DNA of 64,000 nucleotides. Origin: Hypericum androsaemum (Eukaryota; Streptophyta; Magnoliopsida; Malpighiales; Hypericaceae). The translations under genes and the position numbers were made by a program. Below the pieces are notes generated by a model. It made no database searches. It was not told the origin of the DNA and saw only the letters and a program-made list of their open reading frames with translations. Location: assembly GCA_963995505.1 (NCBI GenBank), contig OZ023190.1, positions 16,982,092 through 17,046,091 of the forward strand. Reading direction: 5' to 3'. Shown here in pieces: positions 29,238 to 40,150 of the stretch (its first letter is position 1; every line of letters starts with the position of its first letter).

Positions 29238-29410
29238 GTAGATTCATATAGACCCTAAATGGCTTTGGTTTCTCCAATGGTCGTTGTAGTTTGTTGATCC
29301 CATGGTGGTTCGGTTATAGTTCGAGTACATTGCCATTAAGAAAGGAATGCATTCGGTTAAGACTAGAGAGAAGTAAAATGACATCGGAAGGGATGAGAAG
29401 GGAGAGAGAG

Positions 29411-29825
29411 GGAGGAGAGAGAGGGGAGGGAGAGTTGTCCATATGGTAATGCCATGTCAGCAAAAAATTAGACGTGGCTATCTAAGTGGCCAGGCATGGT
29501 CCGGGCAGCTGTCTGTGAACCTTATTAATTTTAATTAGAATAAGTTTGACTCAATTGATCAATTTTATACCATAGTATACTAAAGTAATTTTTTTTCTAT
29601 ACCACATGGTATTAAAATGAACTTTTCCTTAAAATTTATGGTTTTATAGTTTACATCATCGAGTATCGAGACATCACTGTATCAACTAATTTAGATTTGA
29701 GTCGAGTGTGATGTTTAATAGGCGATAACATTTTTTTCAACAAACATTTCCTAAGTACTCGAACATTAAAATCCTGAATAACACCAAGTGCTTATTGATT
29801 GTTGTTAAAATTTTGATTTCGTTTG
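29411..29825. other. Spacer after block B
   Basis: AT-rich with no coding pattern. Confidence 0.35.
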
Positions 29826-29842
29826 AGAAACATTGTTAAATT

Positions 29843-29941
29843 ATGATCATAAGCCGGCTTGTTGCGCTAGCTTAGGTGTAATCCCCCGATCATAAGCCGG
29901 CTTGTTAGGTGTAATCCCCCGATCATAAGCCGGCTTGTTGC
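29843..29941. repeat. Short tandem repeat, three units
   Basis: gatcataagccggcttgtt occurs three times, with spacers ending aggtgtaatccccc after units 1 and 2. Unit 1 has 10 extra bases. Confidence 0.85.
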
Positions 29942-29942
29942 A

Positions 29943-30885
29943 GTCAAAATATGATTATTTTTTTATTGAAATGATCATTATACCCCTAAGTTGTCTTCTC
30001 CGACCCATCCCCTCCATCTCTGACAACCGACCGGACATCTTCGACAACCCATCATCAACGACGACCCAGACATCAACGACGACCCATCATCAACGGCGAC
30101 CCAGACATCAACGACGACCCATCTCCATCGTCCTCCTTCTTGTGGGTCTCGACGACGACGGTCCTGACGATGACGAAGCTGATGCTGGGACACATGGACG
30201 ACGACGCCGTTGTTTAAAAAGCCGTTACCATCATCAGACCACCATTTACTCCACCGAAAGCTCCACGTTGTTTGGGAGCTTCAGATCTGGAGAAGGAAAG
30301 CTCCGGCGATGGTGACGACAATGAGAACCTCTTCCCCGAATAAGATCCAGACCCAGAGCGCCTCTAAGCTGCACAAAAATACCCTTGATGTGGTCGTCAA
30401 AGACTTCGAAAAGAAATATGGTATCTTGGGATGAATTTTGGATTGTCGTGGAGCTTGGGATTCTTGTCGATGAAGAAACTGTCGTCGCCGTCGCCTTCTT
30501 TATCGACCAGGGTAGAAAAGAGGAAAAGTGGATCTTTGGCGTCTAATTTTTTGAACGGCAGAGGAAAAGTGGAGCTTCGGCTTCGAAATTTTTGAACGGT
30601 GGAGGAAAAGTGGAGCTTCGACGTCGGAATTTATGATCGGCGGAGGAAAAGTGGAGCTTCGGCGTCAGAATTTTTGATCGGTGGAGGAAAAGAGGAAATT
30701 CAAGAATTTTTTTAATTAAGGGTAGAAAAGTCATTTCCATGAAAAAATTGATTGATGACGTTAGCAAGGGGTCCTAGCGTATAATAAAATGAAACCTCAG
30801 GGACTTTTAAATAGATTACTGGAATACAGGGGGTCGAACCTTAAATATACCAAATACCAAGGGGCCGACAGTAATTTTTTCTTAT
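29943..30885. repeat. Repeat-rich non-coding segment, probable transposon part
   Basis: Contains a short array of acgacccagacatcaacg-type units (about 30055-30125) and a second array of ~58-bp units, 'cggaggaaaagtggagcttcg' type, about four copies (30515-30690). The right edge has 'gacgttagcaaggggtcc ... cctcaggga', a pattern seen at the ends of common plant MITEs. Similar motifs recur at 35900-36090. The 126-codon open frame at 29935-30315 follows the repeats and looks non-genic. Confidence 0.55.
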
Positions 30886-31192
30886 TAAAAATACAAAAAA
30901 TTCCTAACTTCAGAAATTACTAAATTGTCAATTATCCCTAACCTCTGTCCTATGCCCCAATCCGTGCTCTCTCTATACGTTATGATGGCATTGAACTCTT
31001 TCTACACTATACAATCCATTAGAGAAGACAATAGATGGGATTAAGGTATCGGGGGTATAGAATATAAGTTAGAGATAAGTGACAATTTAGTAATTTTCAA
31101 AGTTAGAGATGCTTTTGTATTTTAATAAAAACTCGTCAAAAAAGTGGCCGAAATTTTATTATAACGACTAAATAATTTAGTTTATGAAATTT
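30886..31192. mobile_element. MITE, copy 2 of the 25490-25798 family
   Basis: Shares with copy 1 the arms and the central actatacaatccattagag and gggattaaggtat motifs. Its left end abuts, and may be cut by, the preceding repeat segment. Confidence 0.65.
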
Positions 31193-31618
31193 CACGACTA
31201 AATAATAATAGGTTATGCTGATTAATCAATTTTATAAAACATATCTATGACTATTTTGTCATAATATTTAATTTATGAAATTGTATTTCAATAAATCAAG
31301 ATATTACCATTTTATTAAGAGGTATCAAGTGATTAATATTTGAATTTTGATTAAATTTGATTCCAAAAAATAAAATCGCGAGAAGAAACTAAAGGGGGAG
31401 AACGACTTTGACAGTACAAATCCAACTGCAGATATTTAGCTCTCCTCTCTCCTCAATTCCCTACGAAAGGGCATTCCTCCCCTTTCCTTCCCCGAAACCC
31501 TAAACCCCCCAAATCCCAATCTCGATCCCTATTATGGACTCCCTGAACTAATCCAATTCCCAATCCTACCCCTTGCCCCATTGTGTCCCCCAAATCGTAG
31601 TCGCCGTTAACCCTAAAC
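31193..31618. promoter_or_regulatory. Upstream region of the J-protein gene
   Basis: AT-rich up to about 31380, then a pyrimidine-rich leader up to the ATG. No clear TATA box. Confidence 0.35.
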
Positions 31619-32734
31619 ATGGACAGCAACAAGGACGACGCGCTCAAATGCTTCAAGATCGGCAAGGACGCCCTGGAAGCGGGCGACCGGTCGCGCGCCC
31701 TTAAATTCATCGCCAAGGCTCGCCGCCTCGACCCCACCCTCCCCACCGACGATCTCCTCTCCTCCTTGGAGAAGGACAAGGGCGCCCCTCCCTCCTCCTC
31801 CACCACCACCACGACGCCGGCTCCGGCTCCCGATCAGACTCCGGTCTCCGACGGGCCGAATCTCCGGCAGCGATCCAAGCCTGCTGCGGCCTCGTTCAGC
31901 GAGGAGCAGATCTCGATCGTCCGGCAGATCAACCGGAAGAAGGACTATTACGATATCCTAGGGCTGGAGAAGAGCTGCACCGTGGACGACGTCCGGAAGG
32001 CCTACCGGAAGCTATCCCTGAAGGTCCATCCCGATAAGAACCCGGCCCCGGGCTCGGAGGAGGCTTTTAAGGCTGTCTCCAAGGCGTTTCAGTGCCTGAG
32101 CAGCGAGGATTCCCGCAAGAAGTACGATCTCACTGGCTCCGAGGAGGTTGTCTATGAGAGGCGCACCACCGCCAGGACGTACCACGCCGGCGGAGGAGGG
32201 TATAACGGGTATTACGATGAGTTTGATCCGAACGAGATCTTCAGGCAGTTCTTCTACGGGGGGATGCCCCCTGCCACTACGGCGCAGTTTGGGGGATTCA
32301 ATTTTGGGGCGGGTGCGGGGCGGGGCGGGGTCCAGGTGGACTCCGGGTTTAATGCCCGTGCTCTGATCCAGCTGCTTCCCGTTTTGCTCCTGGTGTTGTT
32401 CCAGTTCCTGCCTTCCTCGGATCCGGTCTATGCTTTGTCAAGGAGTTATCCTTATGAGTACAAGTTTACCACCCACAGAGGGGTAAATTACTACGTGAAG
32501 AGCTCGGGGAGGTTTGACCAGGAGTATCCGCCAGGGAGCAGGGAGAGGATGGTGGTCGAGGGGAGAGTGGAGAAGGACTACGTGCAGGCACTCGCACAGA
32601 ACTGCAGGTTCGAGCTGCAGCGGCAACAGTGGGGTTTTGTTAGGGAGACTCCTCACTGCGACATGTTGCGGAAATTTGAGTCTGGGAACTGGGATGAGTA
32701 TTCTACTGATTCGGCAGCTGCTGCGGCTGCTTGA
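31619..32734 (+). CDS. DnaJ (type III J-protein) with DUF1977 C-terminus
   Basis: An ER-membrane-type Hsp40 co-chaperone, similar to animal DNAJB12/B14 and to Arabidopsis At3g57340/At5g05750. It stimulates Hsp70 ATPase activity. One uninterrupted exon of 371 codons. Residues 1-50 form an N-terminal helical segment typical of the group. Residues 51-90 are low-complexity (S, T, P, A). The J domain covers about 108-173 with the HPD triad at 137-139. A G/Y/F-rich stretch follows (190-240), then one membrane segment at about 247-264 (ALIQLLPVLLLVLFQFLP), then the DUF1977 domain with YALSRSYPYEYKFTT and GVNYYVK. It ends in a short alanine run. Codon use is far GC-richer than its surroundings, probably because it is intronless coding DNA. 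Confidence 0.95.
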   Translation: MDSNKDDALKCFKIGKDALEAGDRSRALKFIAKARRLDPTLPTDDLLSSLEKDKGAPPSSSTTTTTPAPAPDQTPVSDGPNLRQRSKPAAASFSEEQISIVRQINRKKDYYDILGLEKSCTVDDVRKAYRKLSLKVHPDKNPAPGSEEAFKAVSKAFQCLSSEDSRKKYDLTGSEEVVYERRTTARTYHAGGGGYNGYYDEFDPNEIFRQFFYGGMPPATTAQFGGFNFGAGAGRGGVQVDSGFNARALIQLLPVLLLVLFQFLPSSDPVYALSRSYPYEYKFTTHRGVNYYVKSSGRFDQEYPPGSRERMVVEGRVEKDYVQALAQNCRFELQRQQWGFVRETPHCDMLRKFESGNWDEYSTDSAAAAAA

Positions 32735-34428
32735 TTGGATTGTGGACTATTGAGGTTGGACATTCTGTTACAGTTTTATGTATTTATTATTATATTCCAT
32801 TATTGCTGGTGGAAAGAGGCCTAATAATTGTTCTTGTTGTCTTACTCGGGTTGGAAGAGGCTTGACATCTGATTTATCTATGTTATGTATAATAGTACTC
32901 CGGGTGGAAGTGTTCTTATTCTTAGAGATTTCTCAGTTGCCCGTGTTCTCATCAGAAGGTGAAGATGCTATTTGTGTTTAGAACAATCTGTATGCCAAAT
33001 GTTGGTTAAGTAGTCTCTAACTCAATGTTACATTGAAGAGGGAGGGAAAGGAAAGGTTTTCATAGCCTTGTGGCATCGTTTTGGTTGATGTTCAATTCCG
33101 ACTTGCTAGTTTGGGTTAACCTCCAACAGATAATTTTACTGCCGGTCATTGTTATTCTGTTGTCTGATGCATGTTCTTGCTTATGGGTCTTGTCAAGTTA
33201 AGGCTTTGGTGATAGATGTTCAGTTTCTGAATCCTTCTATCCTGCAGAATGCTCATCTCGCTACTAAGTCAACGTAATCTCGAGCCATAATTGGAGCATT
33301 TGGAGACGGGAATAGAGGAGTTATTATTACTGTCATGTTAGATTATATTGTACTGAACTGGAAATTGCATCTTTAGCCACATGTTTATATATATTTATCA
33401 TACATTCGGTACCAGAAACTCTTGGTGCTTGTATATGTGCCATAAACTTTTGACAGTGTAGTTATATTTTTTCCGAGCCCGTGTTAGTGTAGTTATCTCA
33501 GTTTTTAGTTTAAGCTGAAGCTGCCCGCTGCATTTTTTCCTCGTAATCTCGTCTTTCTGTACTCTCTGTGTTGTTGTGTCCACACCCTTCAACTATTTCT
33601 TCGTTGTCTTCTAAGAGTTAATTGGGCTCACAACCTCTTGGCTCTTGTGTAACATTGAATCTCTATGTTGTCGAAGCCATTCTTAACTCTGTAGAGAGGT
33701 GTTTACAGTTCCGGAACAGCCGGTTCAAAATATATGGAACTTGAACCGAAAACACGATACAAGGTTCCTTGAAATGACGTTAACTTTTATTTGACAAAAT
33801 AAATAAGTTTTCATGGTTTATGGTTCTGCCAAATCTATGCGTTCCAGACTGGCTTGGGAATTTCCCTCCTGAATTTGTAAGGACATGTATGCTTGTCTAT
33901 TGTCAGAAGAGTTCTGCTCAAGTTCGTTTCCACCCTTCCTTTAGTCGGCTGCCGAAGTTCCAGATCCAAATTGAAGTTCATTTATTCTTTCATTTTGAAC
34001 AATCCAAAGGGGTATATATAAATTGGAAAATTTTAACTTCGAAGCATACCTTATTACCGCCACTAGCAAGGTCCAAAAATAAAATCTAGAATATGGGAAT
34101 TTTTCCAAGCTCGAGATGTTTTGAAGTTTGTTGGAGATTATTTTTAATCAAAATCACATGGTATTTGCCCACCTTACTTAGTAGCTAATCCAAAAAATCA
34201 TATAATTAAACTAAAACAACTTTTCTTCCGAGATAGTTTAAAGCCCATCATGGATATCGGGCTTTCTATAATTAGCTTGGGCCCGAAGGTACCGTTAGAA
34301 TTTTCCAAAGTCCAAATGAGGTAGGCCAGAGACGCAAGGTTATAAACCCCCCAGTCTCCTTCCTCCTCTTAAACCCTTTCTAGTCCCCTAAACCCTACTC
34401 TCACTCCTCCTCGTTCCCGGCGCCGGCG
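32735..34428. other. Intergenic: J-protein 3' UTR and SNU13 upstream region
   Basis: No gene found. A fragment with ggaacagccggttcaaaa / cacgatacaaggttcc at 33710-33770 looks like a decayed short inverted repeat. Confidence 0.4.
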
Positions 34429-34437
34429 ATGGTACTT

Positions 34438-34478
<41 letters not shown>

Positions 34479-35501
34479 TTATGGATGATTCTTCGTATAA
34501 CAGATTTGTGCTTGAACTTGTTGTTTAATCAACAGACGGGAGAAGCAGAAGCAGCGGTCGTGAACCCGAAAGCGTACCCTTTGGCGGACAAAGCCCTGAA
34601 CGTCACGATAATGGATTTGGTCGCTCAAGCTGCTCACTACAAACAGCTCAAGAAGGGCGCCAATGAAGGTTGGTTGACTTCGTCCCTCTGTTTATTATTC
34701 GTGCTTCGGGGTTCGAGTGGATGATTCTGATGCTGTGTTCTGTTGGGATTTCCTGTTTCTCTCTCTCTCTGCTTATTATTCGTGTTTCGGGCTTCGACTG
34801 GATGATACTGATGCTATGTTGACTTGAAGCTACCAAGACGCTGAACAGGGGTATTTCCGAGTTCATTGTGATGGCTGCGGACGCCACGCCTTTGGAGATT
34901 CTTCTCCATCTTCCGTTGCTCGCCGAGGACAAGGTTTGTTTCTAAGTTTGATTCGTCGCATTTGGAGTTTCGTGTATTGCTTGTGAACCGTTTTTGGGAG
35001 GTTCTTTTTAGGGTTAGAGTGTGTGGTTATTTATGTTTGTTGTAACCCGAGGTTTGATTAGAAGGTGCTCAATATTTACTAACAGGGGTCTGCAATCGCG
35101 TGTTTAACCCGTTGTTCGCGCTGTAGTAGCCCTACTGCTTGTTAATCGGTCCTTTTGTCTGGCTCGGTTGATTAATAATATTCCGTCTTTCTATTTCAAA
35201 CGAAGATTGCTTCGTCTTACATATCAGCTGCTGCCTTTGAAATGAACAGAATGTGCCGTACGTATTTGTACCATCAAAGGCAGCACTTGGTAGGGCATGT
35301 GGTGTTACAAGAAGTGTCATTGCCTGTTCGATTACTACAAACGAAGCGAGCCAGCTGAAGACTCAAATCCAACAAATTAAGGTAATATCTTGCATCTACG
35401 CCTCCTTATCGAACTCTGTATTGTCCCAACTTGGTTGTTCCTAATTCCGTGATTCTGTGTTTAACTTAATGCAGGACGCCATAGAAAAGCTCCTAATTTG
35501 A
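34429..35501 (+). CDS. SNU13: SNU13 / 15.5K protein (NHP2-like 1)
   Basis: An L7Ae-family protein that binds kink-turns in U4 snRNA and in box C/D snoRNAs, nucleating the U4/U6.U5 tri-snRNP and C/D snoRNPs. Five exons: 34429-34431, 34536-34668, 34830-34933, 35250-35381 and 35475-35501. The protein is 132 aa and nearly identical to the family throughout: [74 protein letters not shown]. Exon 1 carries only the ATG. Intron 1 is 104 bp and contains a run of 27 C (34448-34474). The N-terminus has a few extra residues ([11 protein letters not shown]) compared with the usual TGEAVNP. Confidence 0.95.
34448..34474. repeat. Homopolymer C run (27 nt) in SNU13 intron 1
   Basis: An uninterrupted run of 27 cytosines, starting about 16 bases after the splice donor of the ATG-only exon. 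Length may be unreliable in the assembly. Confidence 0.9.
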
Positions 35502-38375
35502 GGTTCATGATTGAATTCCGTGTGACCTTACGAGCCTCTTCAAATGACGAGCATTTATAGCCTTGTGGTCACTGAGGCTCTGACTGAAGAAGCTTTTGCT
35601 TGTGTTTTTCCCTACAACTAGTATGTCTTTTTGTTCTGGCAATGTGTGTATCAGATCTTATAATGTGCTTTAAACCACTGATTTCATGTTATAGACCTGC
35701 CTTCTCGCTATTTATTAGAGTACAAATCAAAAGGTCTAATCTCCCAATCGATGAATTATAGGCAATTTTCGGATAATTCCTACAAGCTGGTAGGAGCAAG
35801 GAAGAATGTTGTATGAAGAAGTATATACAACACTTTTCCTTGTTTAGTTTACAATCTTGAATGTTCATGTATGTGAAATCAAGGGGAAGAGGAAGGTTGA
35901 AGATGGTTTATGTTTTTGAAGGGTATTTTTGTCATTTCAATGACAAACAAAAAAATAGTTGTTGACGTCAGCCAAGACCTGAGAGTTTTTAAAACCAAAT
36001 ACGGGAATGGCAAAATACATTTTGGAAACCTAGGGACCCGAGGGGTAGGGAGACCATACCCCAGGGACCTGATGGTAATTTGTTCAATAAAAAATGTCAA
36101 ACTAGTGAAATGAATCTTTCCCTTAATTTTAAGAAGTAGATGTCTCATGTTGAAAATCTCTAAGAACAACCAATGGGATGATTAATATTATTGAAATTTT
36201 GCACTTAGTGTGTAATGGCAAGGCTATACATTGCATATGTACATTTCTCGTAGTTCAAAGAATCATCCAACATGTAGCTCAACCGGACATGAAAAGTATT
36301 AAATTCAAACCGTATACAACTGTTGTCTATTGCAATTAGATAGAATTTAACTAGTCGGCTCAACTAATAAACATATATCGAACAGTTTCCAAACAAAAAA
36401 ATAGTGTCAAAAGTCAAAAAATGATCATTAAAAATATCATTACCTCCATTAGTAGAGGAAAGAGATCGGAGAGGACCCATTATGAAATGTCTGGCCAATT
36501 ATGCAGCAGGGTAACTTCAGACATCTCATACTTTTGTTTCTGTGGACATTTTTTTTTGTGGTGAGTAACATGTTCTATGTTTCCTCAATGGCTGGTGGGC
36601 TTCAGCGAAATTATTGTCTGTTGGTACGTGCGAGCAGGTACCTCACATCTTATTGTCATTCCTTCGCACGTGCGAAGTGGAAGTGTAATGCATTTGAACC
36701 GCCCCATTTTTGTGGTAGTCGCTTTATAACTTGATTGAGATCATGTACCGACGAGAACTTGGTATTATATCAATCGATAAATGAATTATTTTAAAAAATT
36801 TTTAATTTGAGTAATTTAGAACATGTCAATATTAAATATTTGTTGAAATAGTTTTATCACTATTTAAAAATTTTATCTGACTCAAACCTGAATTATACGA
36901 TTCGATAAGTCTTCTTTGGTTCAATTATACAAGAGAGAGAAAGGATACGTAGATTTAGTCAGCTCTTAAGACCCTACTCGCCATGATTATAATTAATCAA
37001 GTCAACCCTTGCTCGTGGGAATTTCCTAAGTAGGGATAATTATGAATCGGGTTGGATCCGATTGCTTGATCGTGTATTTTAAATCCAGATCCGTTTTGTT
37101 AGGTTGTATTCGGGTTCTCCATCGGGGTTTGGATTGAGTACGGAGTGAAGGAATTGATTCCATACGGTTTGGACTGAAGGAGGACCGCAGCGGCAATCGC
37201 AGGTATGTGACAATGGCAAACGCATTTATGTGATAATGGCATTTGTTTTTGTGAAAACGGCAAGTCCCCGTTGATGATAATGGCATACGTAGTTTTTTTT
37301 ATTTTGGTCCCCCATATTTTAGCATTTTTGCAAAAAGGTCACACTGGCATGCACTGTTATGTGATACTGGCGTACGCAGTTATGTGATACTGGCATTTGT
37401 ATCCGGCCTGTGTTTGTGCATGGCTTTTTTTATTTTGGTCCCCATATTTTAGCGCGTTTGCAAAAAAGCTCCCGCGTATCTTCATTTCAAACGGTTCAAA
37501 ATAGTAGCATTTCGTACCCAATCCATACCCTCTCTATCGATGCTTCCACATGCATACAACATTTTTCATTTTGTTTTATAAAATGTGAGTCAAACATCAT
37601 AGTTCAACTAATGATAAAAATTTAACTGGCATCAGAACAGGATAGACCAAGATCCGGGTATTGTAAATAATATATGGATTTTATTTGTGGAATATAATAT
37701 TTTATTTATAAAAAATAATATATGGATCTGTTTTTTAATAAGTAATATATGGATTTAATGCATACAAGATTTTACTTAGACTTTGGTTGAGTATTTGGTC
37801 TGAATCGCCCAGAATTAAAGAACCGAAAATTACCGGAGGAATGGTTAACCTCACCAAACAAAAGGTAAGGATGACCTGATTCGAATCATATCAATATCTT
37901 TATTTCGGCCCGGTCCGAAACCGAATAAACATCTATAATAAAAAAGTTTGTTAACCCCAAAATACAAACTACTAAAATAACTTGAAAGAAGTTCTTAACA
38001 TAATAATTCAGATTTAGAAAAATCAAAAAATATAATTGTATAAACATAATTAATCTATTTATGTCGTTATTTTTTTGTAGGTAAATTAACTTTATTTATA
38101 CTAATATAATTATATACATATAGTAAATGTAAATAAAAACACGATAGTAACCCCTGTTAGAATTTTCATATCAAACTCAAAATCTTAAGACAATGGGTTG
38201 ATAGATTTTTAACACTTATAAACTAGTTCATCCCACTTGCACTAAATCGATGTGGGATTCTCAATACGCCCACTCAAACGAGACCCATCGGGTCAAAAAT
38301 TGTACAAGCTTTGACTTCGTCAACATGCGAGAAATGGGGGTCGTACGAGCACAATAATGGGCACATGATCAATCC
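35502..38375. other. Gene-free stretch with repeat debris
   Basis: SNU13 3' UTR, then AT-rich DNA. At 35900-36090 there is a segment like the edge of the 29943-30885 repeat (gtcatttcaatgacaaac, gttgttgacgtcagcc, cagggacctgatggtaattt). At 37220-37480 a local duplication repeats 'ttttattttggtccc...atattttagc' and 'atgtgatactggc'. No coding gene seen. Confidence 0.5.
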
Positions 38376-38577
38376 GCTCTGATACCATGTAAAATTATAT
38401 TAGACATGAATAAATAGAGTTACAAGTCTAGGGTTTACACGTTTGCTAAAGTTACACGTCTAGCCGTCTGAGGTTACGTTAGGGTTACATTTCTATATTT
38501 CGTATTTAGACATACCTTATAACAACACAACTTGATAAGGTGAGAATATATTACAAGTATATCGAACATATCTAACA
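38376..38577 (-). mobile_element. Copia LTR, inverted, with adjacent PBS
   Basis: Read on the minus strand, an LTR of 190 bp starts TGTTAGATATGTTC (38577) and ends ...AATTTTACA (38388). It is followed at once by TGGTATCAGAGC (38387-38376), the initiator-tRNA-Met primer-binding site typical of Ty1/copia elements. It matches the LTR at 40151-41038, but in the opposite orientation. Confidence 0.85.
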
Positions 38578-38589
38578 GCAAGCACGAAT

Positions 38590-40148
38590 GATGTGCAATT
38601 GTTGAGCGTAGTGAACCTCGCAACTTTGAGGAGGCAGCCAAGCATGAGTGCTGGCAACTAGCCATGAAAAGGGAGATTGATGCGCTAGAGAACAATGGCA
38701 CATGGACACTGGAAATGCTGCTTCGAGGGAAACATCTTGTCGACTCCAAGTGGGTTTACAAGGTGAAGTTCAAACCAATTGGTGAGGTTGAACGATATAA
38801 AGCTCGTTTGGTTGCTTGGAGATTCAAATAGATTGAGGGTCTCGACTACCACGAGAATTTTGCACCTATCACGAAGTTGGTAATTGTGAGATGCTTACTA
38901 GTTTCCCGATGAAATAAGGTTGGATGATTCAGCAACTTGGCGTTGATAATGTATTCTTGCACGGAGATCTGCAGGAGGAAGTTTACATGTCTGTTCCACA
39001 AGGTTTCGCAAGGCCGGGAGATAGACGAGTTTGTCGGTTACAAAAGTCCTTATATGGACTAAAGCAAGCATCTCGAAACTATTACAGCAAGCTCACTAGC
39101 GTGTTACTAGAGATGTGGTACTAATGATCAAAAGTTGATCATGCTCTCTTCCGACATCGTGAAGGTTCGCTGGTGTTATGCTTGTTAGTTTATGTGGATG
39201 ATGTCATACTTATGGAAAATAATGTGCAGATGCTCAACGTCACGAAGACGCGACTTGATAAGCAGTTTGTCATTAAAGATCGTGGTCACATCAAGTATTT
39301 TCTAGGAATTGAGGCAGCCCAGACAGTCGCAGGTTTGGTTCTAAGCCAAGATAAGTACACTCGTGACATGGTCATGGAGTGTGGGAAGAGTGATGCTTGA
39401 CCTTGTAGGTTTCCAATGGAGCAAAACCATAGACTACAAGTATCCAGAGCTGCTGGTATCAAAGCCCTCTTCGTATCAATGTTAGTTGGGTGCCTGATGT
39501 ATCTAACGGTGACACGACCCGACATCGCATATGTTGTCATTGTTCTTTCCCAATTCATGGAAGACCTAAGATAACCACATATAGATGTCGTTCATCGGTT
39601 AATTCATTACTTAAAAACCATTGCTAGTTAGGAAATTCTCCTCAACAAGTTACAAACTTTCAATTTAGTGGCATACAGTGACGCTGATTGGGATGGATGT
39701 CTGATGACTAGGCATTTGGAGATCGGATATTTTATTATTTTTGGAGGTTCACCAGTTTCCTGACGGTCTAAGAAACATAATGTCATTGCACGATCTTCAG
39801 CCGAAGCTGAGTACTGTGCAATGGCTTTAACAGTCAGTGAGATTCTCTGGCTACGCTGGTTATTTCATGATCTTTGTGCTCCTCATAAATGGCCTACTCC
39901 TTTTATATTGTGACAATCAAACTGTCTTGCACGGCACACAAAATTTATTTAATGAGTGGACGAAGTATGTCGAAATGAATTGTTACTTTGTTCAAGAGCG
40001 AATCTAATCACTTGAAATTCAGCCTCGTAAGATATCTACAGAGTCACAATTGACCGACTTATTTACTAAGGCTTTAGGCCTCGGTCTTTTCCGCATTCTC
40101 GTCAAGCAAATGGGCATTCACAACTTACACGATCTAACTTGAGAGGAA
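38590..40148 (+). pseudogene. Ty1/copia pol remnant (RT and RNase H)
   Basis: A broken copia polyprotein. Seen in order: EAMKREIDAL-like and GTWTL motifs; WVYKVKFKPIGEVERYKARLVA; GLDYHENFAPITK; VDNVFLHGDLQEEVYMSVPQGF; SLYGLKQASR; the RT active-site motif YVDDV at 39190-39204; IKYFLGIE; RPDIAYVV; and RNase H parts AYSDADWDGC and SSAEAEYCAMA. Many in-frame stops and a few shifts interrupt it. The gag, protease and integrase regions are absent. It ends in a purine tract (gagaggaaaa) directly before the LTR at 40151. Confidence 0.93.
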
Positions 40149-40150
40149 AA

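Larger units (their letters stand above)
26455..29410. repeat. Duplicated block, copy B (with host-gene fragments)
   Basis: Direct-orientation partner of 22290-24930. It keeps a longer P450 portion (about 430 extra bases between the pyruvate-kinase and P450 parts) but has lost a segment of roughly 100 bases near 28110. Confidence 0.9.

Noticed and set aside
29843..29941. Regularly spaced repeats that might suggest a CRISPR array
   Set aside because: Only three units with near-identical spacers, in a plant nuclear context.
29935..30315. 126-codon frame with TT and DDD runs
   Set aside because: Follows a short DNA repeat; both strands are open and neither looks like a protein family.
31453..31812. 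119-codon open frame antisense to the J-protein gene
   Set aside because: It mirrors GC-rich coding sequence on the other strand and has no domain pattern.
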